A stretch of DNA of 64,000 bases from Myxococcota bacterium (GCA_024276675.1 JAJRWT010000091.1:62001-126000), one strand, 5' to 3'. Counted from the first letter of the stretch, positions 52,013-61,529 are shown. Notes: generated by a model from the letters alone, not told the origin. Translations and numbers: made by a program.

Positions 52013-53739
52013 ACGATTATGAGCAAGGTGGTAGTGGTAACGAACAAAGGGCTATCCTTGCAATTGTCCTGAGTCTTGCTGTCTACTGGCTCTGGGCATC
52101 CTGGGCATCTCCTCCGGTATCGACCACTGGTGAACAGGAGATTCAGCCGCCCGCCCTCTCTTCATCGGAGCTTACAAAAGGGCAGCAAATGCCGGCTCAA
52201 CAGGCTGGTTCCAGTGTCCAGGCTGGTTCCAGTACCGAAGAGCAAAAGGTACCAAAAGAACTGCAGGACCTGCCAGCACCGGAGCAGGAAGAGCAAACCT
52301 TTCCCTTGTCTACGGAACAATGGCATGCACAGTGGACCACCCACGGTGGTGCGATGAGGTCACTGGTACTTCCAGGGCATCCAGGTCCATACCTCGTGAC
52401 CCCGCTTCATAGCTGGCTTATCAAGAAACTTACAACCGGCACTGACGAACCATGGATACCCTACAAGGGGGCAGACGGTCCGGAACAGCTCATCTCCGAA
52501 GCCGCTCTTTTTGCTTCAGCGGGCTCCGGGGGCGGCAATTTCACCGACGGCGCATACTCGTTGCTTGATCTTTCGCCCGACAAGGCTGTTTTTCAACGTA
52601 TTTCTCCTGATGGCATCAGAATTGTCAAGAGCTACGAGCTTTCAACCGGGGAATACCAGGGATCGCTCGTCGTGCGCTTCGAAAATGTCGGCGACGAGAC
52701 GTTCAACGGTTCGTTGTGGGTGGGCTTGTCTGATGATGCCACAGGCAAGGCAGGCAGGTACTCCAACGTTGCTCGGCCCGCAGCCGTCGTGAATGGATCG
52801 CTGGAAACTCAGAACGATGTCTCTGAACTGGTGGCGGCGCCTGCAAGGCACGAGGGTCAGGTTTCGTGGATCGGTATTTCCAACAGGTACTTCCTTACAG
52901 CCATGGTTCCCGAGGATCACCAGTGGGGCAACCTGGTATTTGCCGCCAGGGATCCCGAGTACGCCGGTGCTTACCTTGTGACCGATCAACTGGAGTTGAA
53001 ACCCGGCCAAGGCAGGGAATTCAAACTGCACCTGTATGCAGGTCCAAAGGAACTCTCAAGGCTTGTTGCCATGGGCGACGATCTGGACAAGGCCGTGCAG
53101 TTCGGATGGTTTGGATTCTTCGCTCGAATTCTGCTGTGGCTCTTGCGGCACCTCCACGCTTTGGTTGGTAACTGGGGGGTCGCCATCATTGGTCTGACGC
53201 TGCTGGTGAAGGGTCTGTTCTTTCCCCTGACTCAGAAAGCATTCAGATCCGCCAAGGAAATGCAGCGTCTGCAGCCGCAGTTGAACGAGGTCAAGGAAAA
53301 GTTCAAGGACAACAAGGAAATGCAGACCCAAGAGACCATGCGGCTTTTCAAGGAGCACAAGGTCAACCCCATGGGTGGATGCCTACCAACGCTCATCCAA
53401 CTTCCGGTGTGGATAGCGCTTTACAACGTACTTCTGTTCAGTGTTGATCTCTATCACAGCAGTTTTCTCGTGTACCGGGATTTGTCGGCTCCGGATCCAT
53501 ACTCGTTGCTGCCAATCCTGGTGGGGATCTTGATGTTCGTCCAGCAAAAGATGACCCCGATGACCGGCATGGATCCCACCCAGGCCAAGATGATGCGCTT
53601 GATGCCGTTGATATTCGTGTTTTTCATATTCAGCTTTCCATCCGGCCTGGCAATCTACATACTGGTGAACAGCATCTTGACAATCCTGCAGCAATGGTTG
53701 ATCAACAAGAACTATCAGAAAAGTCTCGCGTCAACCTGA
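52009..53739 (+). CDS. yidC: Membrane protein insertase YidC
   Basis: A 576-residue insertase of the Gram-negative type. The N-terminal membrane segment (about 13-31, AILAIVLSLAVYWLWASWA), a Pro/Gln-rich linker, and the large periplasmic domain P1 (about 100-350) precede the 60KD core. The core starts with GWFGFFARILLWLLRHLHAL and contains GWGVAII-like and KMMRLMPLIFVFFIFSFPSG segments. The P1 domain indicates a diderm envelope. It starts with GTG overlapping the yidD stop. Confidence 0.95.
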   Translation: MNDYEQGGSGNEQRAILAIVLSLAVYWLWASWASPPVSTTGEQEIQPPALSSSELTKGQQMPAQQAGSSVQAGSSTEEQKVPKELQDLPAPEQEEQTFPLSTEQWHAQWTTHGGAMRSLVLPGHPGPYLVTPLHSWLIKKLTTGTDEPWIPYKGADGPEQLISEAALFASAGSGGGNFTDGAYSLLDLSPDKAVFQRISPDGIRIVKSYELSTGEYQGSLVVRFENVGDETFNGSLWVGLSDDATGKAGRYSNVARPAAVVNGSLETQNDVSELVAAPARHEGQVSWIGISNRYFLTAMVPEDHQWGNLVFAARDPEYAGAYLVTDQLELKPGQGREFKLHLYAGPKELSRLVAMGDDLDKAVQFGWFGFFARILLWLLRHLHALVGNWGVAIIGLTLLVKGLFFPLTQKAFRSAKEMQRLQPQLNEVKEKFKDNKEMQTQETMRLFKEHKVNPMGGCLPTLIQLPVWIALYNVLLFSVDLYHSSFLVYRDLSAPDPYSLLPILVGILMFVQQKMTPMTGMDPTQAKMMRLMPLIFVFFIFSFPSGLAIYILVNSILTILQQWLINKNYQKSLAST

Positions 53740-53800
53740 CACTCGCATCCTGGTTCAGTGTATTGAACAGGTTGTGTGAGGCACCATAGAGAGGAACAAC

Positions 53801-54640
53801 ATGCTCGAAAATAAACCTGAAGGTCTTGAAGCAGTACAGGCCGAAGGCCATTCGCTGGAAGAAGCCTTGTCGATAGGCGCCAGGAGGCTTGAACTGAACC
53901 CAGGCGAGGTGGAGTACAGGCTGGATCTGGACCATTTTCGGAACGACATGGGTAGAAGTGTCGGAATGGACACCGTCAAGATTTGGGTCTGGCCCAAGAA
54001 CAGAGAAGTCATTGCCGCCGCAGGAGATGCCACCTCGTTCATCGAGGAGCTTTTGAACCACATGGGTTTCAGCGCGAAGGTGGACATCCAGACCAGAGAA
54101 CAGGAAAAGCGAGCCAAGATCCGGATCAACACGGAATACGCCGCCAGAATCGTTGGGAAACGAGGAGCCACTCTCGACGCCGTGAAAGAGCTTCTGCTGG
54201 CCCACATGAAGTCTGAACATCATGACTGGGACTTCATACTGGAGGTGCCCGACAGACGAGAGCGCCGGAGAGATGGTCCTGAAAGGGCCGAAGAACCCCG
54301 AAGGAACGCTCGTCCGTCGGAAAGACATGCCCGTGGAAGGAAGAGATCATCGGAGAGGAGCAACTCCCGCGAGCCCAGAGTCAACGAAGACAGGGTAGTC
54401 CGCATGGTCAGAAAGGTAGCCAGGCGAGTGATCTCCAAGGGCGAGCCAGAATTGATTCGCAAGGAGTTGAACAGCTTTGCCCGTAGGATCGTTCACGTGA
54501 CCATTGCCAACGAGTTTGATGATCTCACGACAGAATCCATCGGTGACGGACCTGTGAAGAGAGTGAAGGTACTGCCCAGGGCAGACAAATCAGTGGAATC
54601 CAACAACACTCAGATCCAGGACGAAAACCGCTTGGAGTAG
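53801..54640 (+). CDS. jag: Jag/SpoIIIJ-associated RNA-binding protein (KH and R3H)
   Basis: A 279-residue protein with three parts. A Jag_N domain is at about 10-62 (EGHSLEEALSIGARRL). A KH domain covers about 68-150, with GKRGATLDAVKELL as its loop. An R3H domain lies at about 195-255 (VRKVARRVISKGEP, LNSFARRIVHVTIAN). Between KH and R3H is an unusually long Arg/Glu/Ser-rich linker (about 153-195). It is placed after yidC as in most bacteria and probably binds RNA near the translocation site. Confidence 0.92.
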   Translation: MLENKPEGLEAVQAEGHSLEEALSIGARRLELNPGEVEYRLDLDHFRNDMGRSVGMDTVKIWVWPKNREVIAAAGDATSFIEELLNHMGFSAKVDIQTREQEKRAKIRINTEYAARIVGKRGATLDAVKELLLAHMKSEHHDWDFILEVPDRRERRRDGPERAEEPRRNARPSERHARGRKRSSERSNSREPRVNEDRVVRMVRKVARRVISKGEPELIRKELNSFARRIVHVTIANEFDDLTTESIGDGPVKRVKVLPRADKSVESNNTQIQDENRLE

Positions 54641-54655
54641 AAGCGGCCCAGCCGA

Positions 54656-56032
54656 ATGGATCACAATTCTGATGATTTGAAGACCAGTTTGTTGGATACC
54701 ATCGTTGCCTGCGCAACGCCATGGGGTAGATCGGCAATCGCTCTGGTACGTTTGAGCGGGCCAGGCACGGATCGGCTCGTCTCTCGTGTATGCCGGTTGG
54801 CGGGGGGAAGGCTCCCCGAAGCCCGGCGATCAACTCTCGTCGATATTCTGGACAGTACGGGAGTGTTCGACAGGGGGCTCCTGGTATGGATGCCGGCACC
54901 ATCCTCCTACACCGGGGAAGACTCGGCAGAGATATCCTGTCACGGAAATCCGCTGTTGGTCGAGAGGCTCCTTCAGGCATGCATGGAGGCCGGAGCCAGG
55001 ATGGCTACCCCGGGTGAGTTCACCAAGAGGGCCCTCTTGAATGGCCGTCTGGATCTCACATCTGCGGAGGCGGTTCTCCAGACCATCGACGCCAGAAGCG
55101 CATCAGGCCTTGAAATAGCCATGAGGGGCATGGATGGTAGTCTTCAGAAATGGGCTTCCGGTATGTCTGCAAACCTTCTGGAAGTTGCGGCCGACATGGA
55201 AGCCAGGCTGGATTTTCCTCAAGAGGGGACGACGCCTCCCGATGACATGGATTTGATAGATAGATTGGTTGAACTTGGTAGAGAGACCTTATCCCTGGCT
55301 CGAACGTTCAAGGTCGGCCGTATCCTTGTGGAGGGAGCCCGTGTTGCCCTGGTTGGTCCGGTCAATGCCGGGAAATCGAGTTTGTACAACGCTTTGCTGG
55401 GCAAGCCCAGAGCGTTGGTAAGCGAATTTCCAGGCACCACGAGAGACGTCCTGGAAAGTTCCGTAACGTTGGATGGAGTCCAGGTGACACTGCTGGATAC
55501 GGCAGGAGATCGAGCGAGCCCCGGCCCCATTGAAAGAGCCGGCCTGGAGCTACGGGATGAGATGCTGAAAGGAACGGATCTGCTCCTGGTTGTGCTACCA
55601 GCTCATCTACCCCGTCTTGAGGAGAGCCGTATCGTACTGGAACGTACGGATCGCTTCAAGAGGCTCCTGGTGGCGAATCACTGGGACCGAGTTGGGGCGG
55701 TGGACATCATCTGTGGTCAGCCTGCAATCCGGACATGTGCACTTTCCGGATATGGCCTGGATGAACTGAAGAAGCAGATGAAGCGCAGCCTGTGCGATGA
55801 GATTCCCGAAAGCTCGGGCCTGATGATAGCCAGTCAGAGGCAACGGGATCTGCTGCTGCGTACCGCTCATGCAGTGAATGCCGCCGTGGAAGCGTTGGAG
55901 GGAGAAGCGGGTCTGGCAGCAGCTTCCCTGGAGGTTACCGAGGCGCTTGAAGGTCTCGACCAGATGTCTGGACGCAATGTCAGAGAGGAAGTGCTGAATA
56001 ATCTGTTTTCCAGGTTCTGCGTTGGAAAGTGA
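54656..56032 (+). CDS. mnmE: tRNA modification GTPase MnmE
   Basis: A 458-residue protein that modifies U34 of certain tRNAs with MnmG. The N-terminal domain opens DTIVACATPWGRSAIALVRL with the folate-binding region. The GTPase domain is inserted in the helical domain: G1 GPVNAGKSS (about 234-242), G2/G3 region FPGTTRDVLE and DTAGDRASPG. The C terminus FCVGK holds the catalytic Cys. The usual partner mnmG is not in the window. Confidence 0.95.
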   Translation: MDHNSDDLKTSLLDTIVACATPWGRSAIALVRLSGPGTDRLVSRVCRLAGGRLPEARRSTLVDILDSTGVFDRGLLVWMPAPSSYTGEDSAEISCHGNPLLVERLLQACMEAGARMATPGEFTKRALLNGRLDLTSAEAVLQTIDARSASGLEIAMRGMDGSLQKWASGMSANLLEVAADMEARLDFPQEGTTPPDDMDLIDRLVELGRETLSLARTFKVGRILVEGARVALVGPVNAGKSSLYNALLGKPRALVSEFPGTTRDVLESSVTLDGVQVTLLDTAGDRASPGPIERAGLELRDEMLKGTDLLLVVLPAHLPRLEESRIVLERTDRFKRLLVANHWDRVGAVDIICGQPAIRTCALSGYGLDELKKQMKRSLCDEIPESSGLMIASQRQRDLLLRTAHAVNAAVEALEGEAGLAAASLEVTEALEGLDQMSGRNVREEVLNNLFSRFCVGK

Positions 56033-56113
56033 CATTCATGTGAAATTGCGAGGGCTCACGTCAGTGCTTGTGTGGCCAAGTTGCAGATACGAGTCCATGT
56101 TCGAGGAAGTGGG

Positions 56114-57076
56114 ATGAAGTCCATGAATTCGCTGTTTATAATGGATAGAATAGACTCAATAGACCTGAATGGTGATTCAACCTTCATCTTGATGTGCGAG
56201 TACACGAGGAGAGGTTGGACAGTGTATTCATGTCTGCCCAACGACCTGTATTTCGAGGGTGGAACGGTACTGGCGAGAGCCCTGAAGGTAGAATGTGGCG
56301 AAGAACCAAGGCGGATTGATAAGCTTGGAACCGAGTTACTGGACACTGCGCACCTGGACGTCGTCTGGATGCGTAAGGATCCACCCTTCGACATCGAGTA
56401 CATCTTCACCACTCTGATGTTGGACATCGTGTCCCGGCGAACTCCAGTCATAAACAATCCGGAAGCCTTGAGATTCGCCAATGAAAAGATGTATGCGCTG
56501 CGATGGCCTCACCTGGTGCCTGAGACAGTCGTTTCTTCCAATATCGCCCACATCAGGCGTACCGTGGAACGCATGGGGCAAGCCGTGCTGAAACCATGGG
56601 ATGGAAACGCTGGCAGGGGAGTCATCGTCACCCGAGCAGGTGATCTCAACGTCGGGGTATTCGCGGAGCTGCTTACAGGAGAGGAAAGTCGATCAATAAT
56701 CATACAGCGCTATGTCCCTGAGATCTTCCAGGGCGACAAGAGGGTGATCCTGGTGGACGGTGAACCCCTCGGTTGGTTGAACCGTATTCCAGGAACAGAG
56801 GATCACAGGGGAAATATGCATGTAGGTGCCAGCGTGGTGCCTTGTGACCTGAGCGAAAGGGACCTGTACATCTGCCGTGAGTTGTCGGTGGAGCTGAAGA
56901 AATCGGGTCTTCTGTTCGTCGGTATCGACATCATCGGAAGCTATCTCACAGAGATCAACGTTACGAGTCCCACGGGTATCCAGGAAATCAACAGGCTCAT
57001 GGGCAAGAGATTGGAGCGTGACCTCGTTGATGCTGCTGAAGAGTACATGCAAAGATGGAACGAGGAACCAAAATGA
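56114..57076 (+). CDS. gshB: Glutathione synthetase
   Basis: A 320-residue ATP-grasp enzyme that adds glycine to gamma-glutamylcysteine. MNSLFIMDRIDSIDLNGDST, VVWMRKDPPFDIEYIFTTLM, PVINNPEALRFANEKMYAL, VLKPWDGNAGRGVIV and the C-terminal EINVTSPTGIQEINRL are the GshB signatures. Length matches the E. coli enzyme. I start at the ATG at 56114 (AGGAAG upstream); a GTG at 56072 would add 14 residues with no match. The stop overlaps the next gene start. Confidence 0.93.
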   Translation: MKSMNSLFIMDRIDSIDLNGDSTFILMCEYTRRGWTVYSCLPNDLYFEGGTVLARALKVECGEEPRRIDKLGTELLDTAHLDVVWMRKDPPFDIEYIFTTLMLDIVSRRTPVINNPEALRFANEKMYALRWPHLVPETVVSSNIAHIRRTVERMGQAVLKPWDGNAGRGVIVTRAGDLNVGVFAELLTGEESRSIIIQRYVPEIFQGDKRVILVDGEPLGWLNRIPGTEDHRGNMHVGASVVPCDLSERDLYICRELSVELKKSGLLFVGIDIIGSYLTEINVTSPTGIQEINRLMGKRLERDLVDAAEEYMQRWNEEPK

Positions 57077-58467
57077 ATTCCTGGAAGATCATCCTTATTG
57101 CGCTGGTGCCAGTCTTTCCTTTGTTGATGGGTGGAAATGCGAGTACAGACATTGATGTGATTGGCGTGGATAGCCAGGAAGATACAAAAGATACGATATT
57201 GGCCGACGGAGACGAAGCAACCACCGGAGACGAAGAAGAGACCGAAGACAACGACGAAGAAGACATTGACGAAGGGACGATTACCGGAAAGGCTCCTCGT
57301 ACTGCCGCCGAACCATACCTGGAAAGCAATTCTTCGGAACAGCAGGCAACACCTGCCATCGACGCCCGGGAAGCCATGGAAATGCAGGCAAGGCCCTATG
57401 AGCCCATTGTCTACCGAGGACAGCGCTACCTGGGATTGGCGCCACAGTTCATTGACAGCTCCATTCGCGGGCTGGAGTTGATCTACCGGCGTGACTACAA
57501 GGCGGCAAAAGCGCACTTCGACCAGATGAGCACCAGGTACGCCGACTCAGCGATTGGCGCTGTCGGCCGCATGTTGATCTGGCAGGCTTTGATGGTGGAA
57601 AACTTCGACTTCAAGTACGACAAGCAATTCGAAGTCTCTTTCAGGGAAGCTCGCAAGAAGCTGGAAGATTCCATGAGAACACCTGGAAACGAAGCCTGGG
57701 AGGAATTCTTGCTGGCGGGAGTCCTGGGAGTGGATGCGGTTCACGTCATGAGAAAAGGCAATTACTTCCAGGCCCTGAACCGGGGTTTCGAGGCAATGCA
57801 GGCTGTGGATCGTTGCAGGGAGTTGGCGCCTGATTTTCCTGATTTGCTCCTTGGCGACGGCATTTACAACTACTGGCGTTCCGTGGTTACCTTGACCTTC
57901 AAGTTTCTTCCCACCTTTGAAGACAAGAGAGCCCTTGGAATTCAGCAGATGCAGCGCGCCGAACGGGAGTCGATATTCCTTTCGACTCCGGCAACGGTTT
58001 CACTGGCCTTTTCCTACCTGGAAGAGCGGGATTTCAAGCGGGCATCGAGTGCTGCATGGCGTGCCCATCGTGCCTACCCCGACAATGTGATCAACAACAT
58101 TCTCCTTGGGCGTATCTACCTGTATATGAGGCGATATGAAAAGGCTCTGGAGATCTTCCAGGACATCTTGGTTTCCGTGCCCGACAACGAGCGCAGCCAC
58201 TATTATCTTGGGCTCATCTATTACCGAACTCGAAGGTTGGATGAAGCACTGGTGGAGTTCGACAACTATCTATCGTTCGATCTGGCCCCTGAATACCAAG
58301 CCTCTACCCTCTACAGGAAGGGAAACATCTACTTCAGGCGCAAGGACTACGAGACCGCTGAAGGACTGTATAGACAGGCATGGAAGGTTTCGCGTCACAA
58401 GGGAGCGAAGCGCAGGCTCGAAAGACTGAAAACCATGAAGAAGGAAGGCAAGATACAAGAAGGATGA
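57073..58467 (+). CDS. Exported TPR-repeat protein with acidic leader
   Basis: A 464-residue protein. It starts with ATG overlapping the gshB stop and GAGGA six bases upstream. A signal peptide covers about 1-24 (WKIILIALVPVFPLLMGG). An Asp/Glu/Thr-rich low-complexity stretch covers about 30-80. The rest is helical repeats, with clear TPR units near the C terminus (NVINNILLGRIYLYMRRYEK, ALEIFQDILVSVPD, RSHYYLGLIYYRTRRLDEAL, YETAEGLYRQAW). It probably acts as a periplasmic scaffold. No enzymatic motif is seen. Confidence 0.78.
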   Translation: MNSWKIILIALVPVFPLLMGGNASTDIDVIGVDSQEDTKDTILADGDEATTGDEEETEDNDEEDIDEGTITGKAPRTAAEPYLESNSSEQQATPAIDAREAMEMQARPYEPIVYRGQRYLGLAPQFIDSSIRGLELIYRRDYKAAKAHFDQMSTRYADSAIGAVGRMLIWQALMVENFDFKYDKQFEVSFREARKKLEDSMRTPGNEAWEEFLLAGVLGVDAVHVMRKGNYFQALNRGFEAMQAVDRCRELAPDFPDLLLGDGIYNYWRSVVTLTFKFLPTFEDKRALGIQQMQRAERESIFLSTPATVSLAFSYLEERDFKRASSAAWRAHRAYPDNVINNILLGRIYLYMRRYEKALEIFQDILVSVPDNERSHYYLGLIYYRTRRLDEALVEFDNYLSFDLAPEYQASTLYRKGNIYFRRKDYETAEGLYRQAWKVSRHKGAKRRLERLKTMKKEGKIQEG

Positions 58468-58474
58468 CGCTACC

Positions 58475-59401
58475 CTAGGTTGCGGGTATCACCAGGGTCA
58501 TTCCGGGGTTCAGCCTCGTCCTGCCGTTCAGTTGTGATCTGTTGGCTTCGAGTATGCTCTTCCACTTGGTGCTGTCGCCGTAGTATTTGCCCGCTATTTC
58601 GTACAGGGTGTCGCCCTTCTTGACCTTGTGGGTCTTGCTGCTCCGAGCGGAGGGACGCGGATTTGAGGTGGTGGGGACGGCGTCGCTCAGTACTGTGTTG
58701 CCATGTTCAATTGGCTTTTCTGCGGTCTTGGAATCATGTCCTTCCGTTGAAGTGGAAGCGACTACGGGTTGGTCTTCGTCTTGTGGGGCTTCTGCAATCG
58801 GGACTGTTTCCATGGCATCGTCGTCACCGCTGTTGAACCAGAGAAGCACCAGCAGGGTCAGGCAAACGCCCGAGAGGACGGCGGTGAGGCCGGACCAACC
58901 CTGGAGTCTGCGCTTGAGCAGGTTTTTTTCACGGTAGACCCTGGTGTTTTCGGTGCGGAGGCGTTTTGCTTCCAGCCTGAGGGAATGGAGTTCCGCCTGC
59001 TCTCTCGTGGCGACCCTGCGGTGGTGAACCTCGGCGGCTTCTCGCTCGGTTCGCAACCCTTTCTCTACTTCTGCCTGTATGGATGCAGGAATGGGCACTC
59101 TGGAGGATCTGGCGGCTTCCAGTTGAGAGAGGGCGTCAGACCAGCGTTCCTGTGCAGCAAAGACTTTGGTCAGCAGAAGATGGGCTTCGCCGTCATCGGG
59201 GTTCAGGCAGAGGAGTGTACGAAGGCGGTCTCTGGATGCTCCCAGGAGGCCCTCTTTGGCCAGTGTGAGGGCTTCGTCGTACAGTGCCGAGCAGGCGTCC
59301 ATGCCCGATGCTTCCAGAATGCTGGATATCTTTTCGATGGCGCCTATGGAGTTGGCAGCTCGGGGGGTATCGTCAAATGGGTGTTTTTCCGTTGTACTCA
59401 T
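58475..59401 (-). CDS. Membrane protein with TPR-like N terminus and LysM C terminus
   Basis: A 308-residue protein. The cytoplasmic N-terminal part has TPR-like helices (DEALTLAKEGLLGASRDRLR, LLCLNPDDGEAHLLLTKVF). A coiled coil follows (about 125-170, REQAELHSLRLEAKRLRTEN). A membrane segment lies at about 182-200 (SGLTAVLSGVCLTLLVLLWF). The C-terminal LysM domain (about 258-308, THKVKKGDTLYEIAGKYYG, STKWKSILEANR) binds peptidoglycan outside. The protein thus links the cytoplasm to the cell wall. The ATG at 59401 is chosen since upstream in-frame sequence looks non-coding; no strong ribosome site is seen. Confidence 0.78.
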   Translation of the reverse strand: MSTTEKHPFDDTPRAANSIGAIEKISSILEASGMDACSALYDEALTLAKEGLLGASRDRLRTLLCLNPDDGEAHLLLTKVFAAQERWSDALSQLEAARSSRVPIPASIQAEVEKGLRTEREAAEVHHRRVATREQAELHSLRLEAKRLRTENTRVYREKNLLKRRLQGWSGLTAVLSGVCLTLLVLLWFNSGDDDAMETVPIAEAPQDEDQPVVASTSTEGHDSKTAEKPIEHGNTVLSDAVPTTSNPRPSARSSKTHKVKKGDTLYEIAGKYYGDSTKWKSILEANRSQLNGRTRLNPGMTLVIPAT

Positions 59402-59796
59402 GGCTGGATTGAACTTTGGTGGGAAGGAGTTTTTCTTGCCCGGGGGACGGACATGAGGAGGGATGCGTATGCGGATCCACCAGGGATCGCATAACATCAT
59501 AGCATATTGTTTTGTCAAGACCAGAATGTGTACATTTTTTTTAGTTTCCATCATGGATGAATGTCTGGATTTACGGCCTGTAAACTGAATAAAATGCAAC
59601 ATGTCATTTTTTCTGGTTATCTGGTTCCCGTCCTGGAAAGGCTCCCCTCGCCGGAGCGGCCAACTTTGTTCGATCACCTGTCCGATCACCGGTCAGGCAC
59701 TCCCGCGCAACTACTTGAGGATGGGTTTTCATGGTTGACCCTGACAAGCCGCAAGCTCTCTAAAGCGATACGTTGCGCGCTTCCAAGAGGTTCCAC
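59402..59796. other. Divergent AT-rich intergenic region
   Basis: A 395-base stretch between the LysM gene (minus) and the methyltransferase gene (plus). Bases 59490-59600 are clearly AT-richer than the neighbours and should carry the promoters. A candidate extended -10 for the minus gene is listed separately. No small gene is visible. Confidence 0.4.
59496..59504 (-). promoter_or_regulatory. Candidate extended -10 promoter of the LysM gene
   Basis: On the minus strand, TGCTATGAT (extended -10 TG-n-TATGAT) lies about 95 bases upstream of the LysM start. A TTGACA at 59518-59513 is present but only 11 bases away, so it is not a normal -35. Confidence 0.35.
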
Positions 59797-61218
59797 ATGG
59801 GAAGAATGGATACCATCGTCAGGCCCGACACCTGGATGCCCAGGGGTGAAGCCCTCTGCCTCTCTACTAGGCCACCGATGGCTATTTGGCAGGGTATACC
59901 GGGCGAAAGGGCAGAAGTACACATCTATCACGTGGGTCGAAATCGCCTGTTGGCCAGGTGGAACAGAGCAATAGATGGCAGGAATCCCAACCGGGTGGAG
60001 CCACCATGCAGCAGGTATTCCTCTTGTGGGGGATGTCCCTTGATGCATCTGAACCGCAGGGGGCAATACTCTGCTCGTCTTGACATGTTGAGAGAAGCCC
60101 TTGGAGTTTTGAAGCACAGACCACCTGTGGACAGGGTAGTGCCTTCACCAGATGGCCTTTCAGATTACAGGCATGTGGTCAAGCTGGCTGTTGGATACAC
60201 GGACATTGGACGAATCCGCCTTGGGGCCTTCGGTAGAAACTCTCGGGACATAGTCCCGGTGCCGGACTGTCTTGCTGTCACCCCAACACTGCGTAGGGCC
60301 ATGAAAGCGGTTTCGCACCACGTGATCCACATGCGTGTGATGCCTTATGATCACAATCAGCGGCGTGGCCTCATCCGTTATGTGGTGCTTCGTCAGAGCA
60401 GGGCCAGCGGGCAGCTTCTAGTGACATTGGTGGCGGTCAGGTGGTCTCGAATCCTTGAAGATCTGGCCCAGGAGATCTCTTTGTCTCTGCCAGAGGTAAC
60501 CGGTGTTCATCTCCATGTGAACAACGGGCCGGGCAACGCCATTTTCAACGCCGATGGCACCGGAGTCGTGGGTACCCGAAAGCTGAACGGACAGAGTTGG
60601 TTGGAGGAAGAGGTCCTTGGAAACAGGTTGAGGTTGGGGCCCGGAGACTTCTTCCAGACCAACCCGGCGGTGGCTCATCTGCTCTATCGCGAGGTGGTTT
60701 CGAATCTACTTCGGGACAGACCCTTGCTGGACCTGTATTGCGGCATCGGTGGAATCGCGTTGGGGGGGATACGCAAGACAGGCTGGGCCATGGGTGTCGA
60801 ACTGAACAGCTCGGCAGTCGACAGAGCCAGGGAATCTGCCTCGATCAACAGGTTGCCAGCAGAATTCACCAGTGGTCTGGTGCAAGACGAATTGCCTGAG
60901 ATAGGCAAGAGGATTACCGGAGTCCAACCCAACGTCGTGGTAAACCCTGCTCGCCGTGGACTGGAAGAAGGCGTCGTGGATCGTATTCTGGAGGTAAACC
61001 CCGCGCGAGTCATCTACGTTTCATGCAATCCCAGGACCATGGCCATGGATCTGGCCCGGTTTGAAGACAGCGGGTACTTGGTGAAGAAGCTCGTCCCCTT
61101 CGACATGTTCCCAAACACTTCCCACATGGAATTGGTGGCCGTCATGGATGGAAAGAACGTAGAAACCACTAGCAGGGCAGGTAGGAAGCGCGGCCCCCGA
61201 CGGCGCATGGTTCGATGA
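59797..61218 (+). CDS. 23S rRNA (uracil-5-)-methyltransferase, TrmA/RlmD family
   Basis: A 473-residue SAM-dependent RNA methyltransferase that makes 5-methyluridine in rRNA. The N terminus has four cysteines for a 4Fe-4S cluster (Cys71, Cys77 and Cys80 in CSRYSSCGGC, and Cys158). The SAM site is LLDLYCGIGGIALG. The catalytic Cys is in RVIYVSCNPRTMAMDL. The C terminus keeps FPNTSHMELVAV. An iron-sulfur site plus length points to RlmD or RlmC-type activity, but the exact base cannot be told. The ATG at 59797 has AGAGG six bases upstream. The last 15 residues are very basic. Confidence 0.88.
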   Translation: MGRMDTIVRPDTWMPRGEALCLSTRPPMAIWQGIPGERAEVHIYHVGRNRLLARWNRAIDGRNPNRVEPPCSRYSSCGGCPLMHLNRRGQYSARLDMLREALGVLKHRPPVDRVVPSPDGLSDYRHVVKLAVGYTDIGRIRLGAFGRNSRDIVPVPDCLAVTPTLRRAMKAVSHHVIHMRVMPYDHNQRRGLIRYVVLRQSRASGQLLVTLVAVRWSRILEDLAQEISLSLPEVTGVHLHVNNGPGNAIFNADGTGVVGTRKLNGQSWLEEEVLGNRLRLGPGDFFQTNPAVAHLLYREVVSNLLRDRPLLDLYCGIGGIALGGIRKTGWAMGVELNSSAVDRARESASINRLPAEFTSGLVQDELPEIGKRITGVQPNVVVNPARRGLEEGVVDRILEVNPARVIYVSCNPRTMAMDLARFEDSGYLVKKLVPFDMFPNTSHMELVAVMDGKNVETTSRAGRKRGPRRRMVR

Positions 61219-61229
61219 TGAAGCATAGC

Positions 61230-61529
61230 TCAGGGAGGCATCTGGCTGGAAACGGCGTTCTGGCCGTGTGAAGGCTCGAGTTTGCTGGCCAGGGCCATGA
61301 GCAGGGCCATGGCAAGCTCGCGGTCGTCCAGATCCAGGTCGAGCCTTCCCGCCATATAGGCTCTTCTGAGTTTCTTGAGGAAGGCACGGCGTTTTTCGGG
61401 ATCCTTCGGTGCCTTCTGGGCTGTCAGCAGAATCTGTTCCATTGCCCTCTGCTCGCTTCCTGGGTTGCTCGGCTCATGAAGTGGAGTTCCCGTCTGAGTT
61501 TCAAGAACATGGTTGGCATGGGCCGCCAT
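61230..61529 (-). CDS. FlgM-like anti-sigma factor candidate
   Basis: A 99-residue hydrophilic protein. Its C-terminal half (KDPEKRRAFLKKLRRAYMAG, then RLDLDLDDRELAMALLMAL) has the spacing of the FlgM sigma-28-binding helices (a basic helix, Gly, acidic turn, and a helix with Ala/Leu). The N-terminal half is disordered, as FlgM is. It directly follows the FliA-type sigma gene by 32 bases, the place where a cognate anti-sigma could lie. An ATG at 61625 would overlap the sigma gene by 64 bases, so I prefer 61529. Identity is weak and the call is inference. Confidence 0.45.
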   Translation of the reverse strand: MAAHANHVLETQTGTPLHEPSNPGSEQRAMEQILLTAQKAPKDPEKRRAFLKKLRRAYMAGRLDLDLDDRELAMALLMALASKLEPSHGQNAVSSQMPP

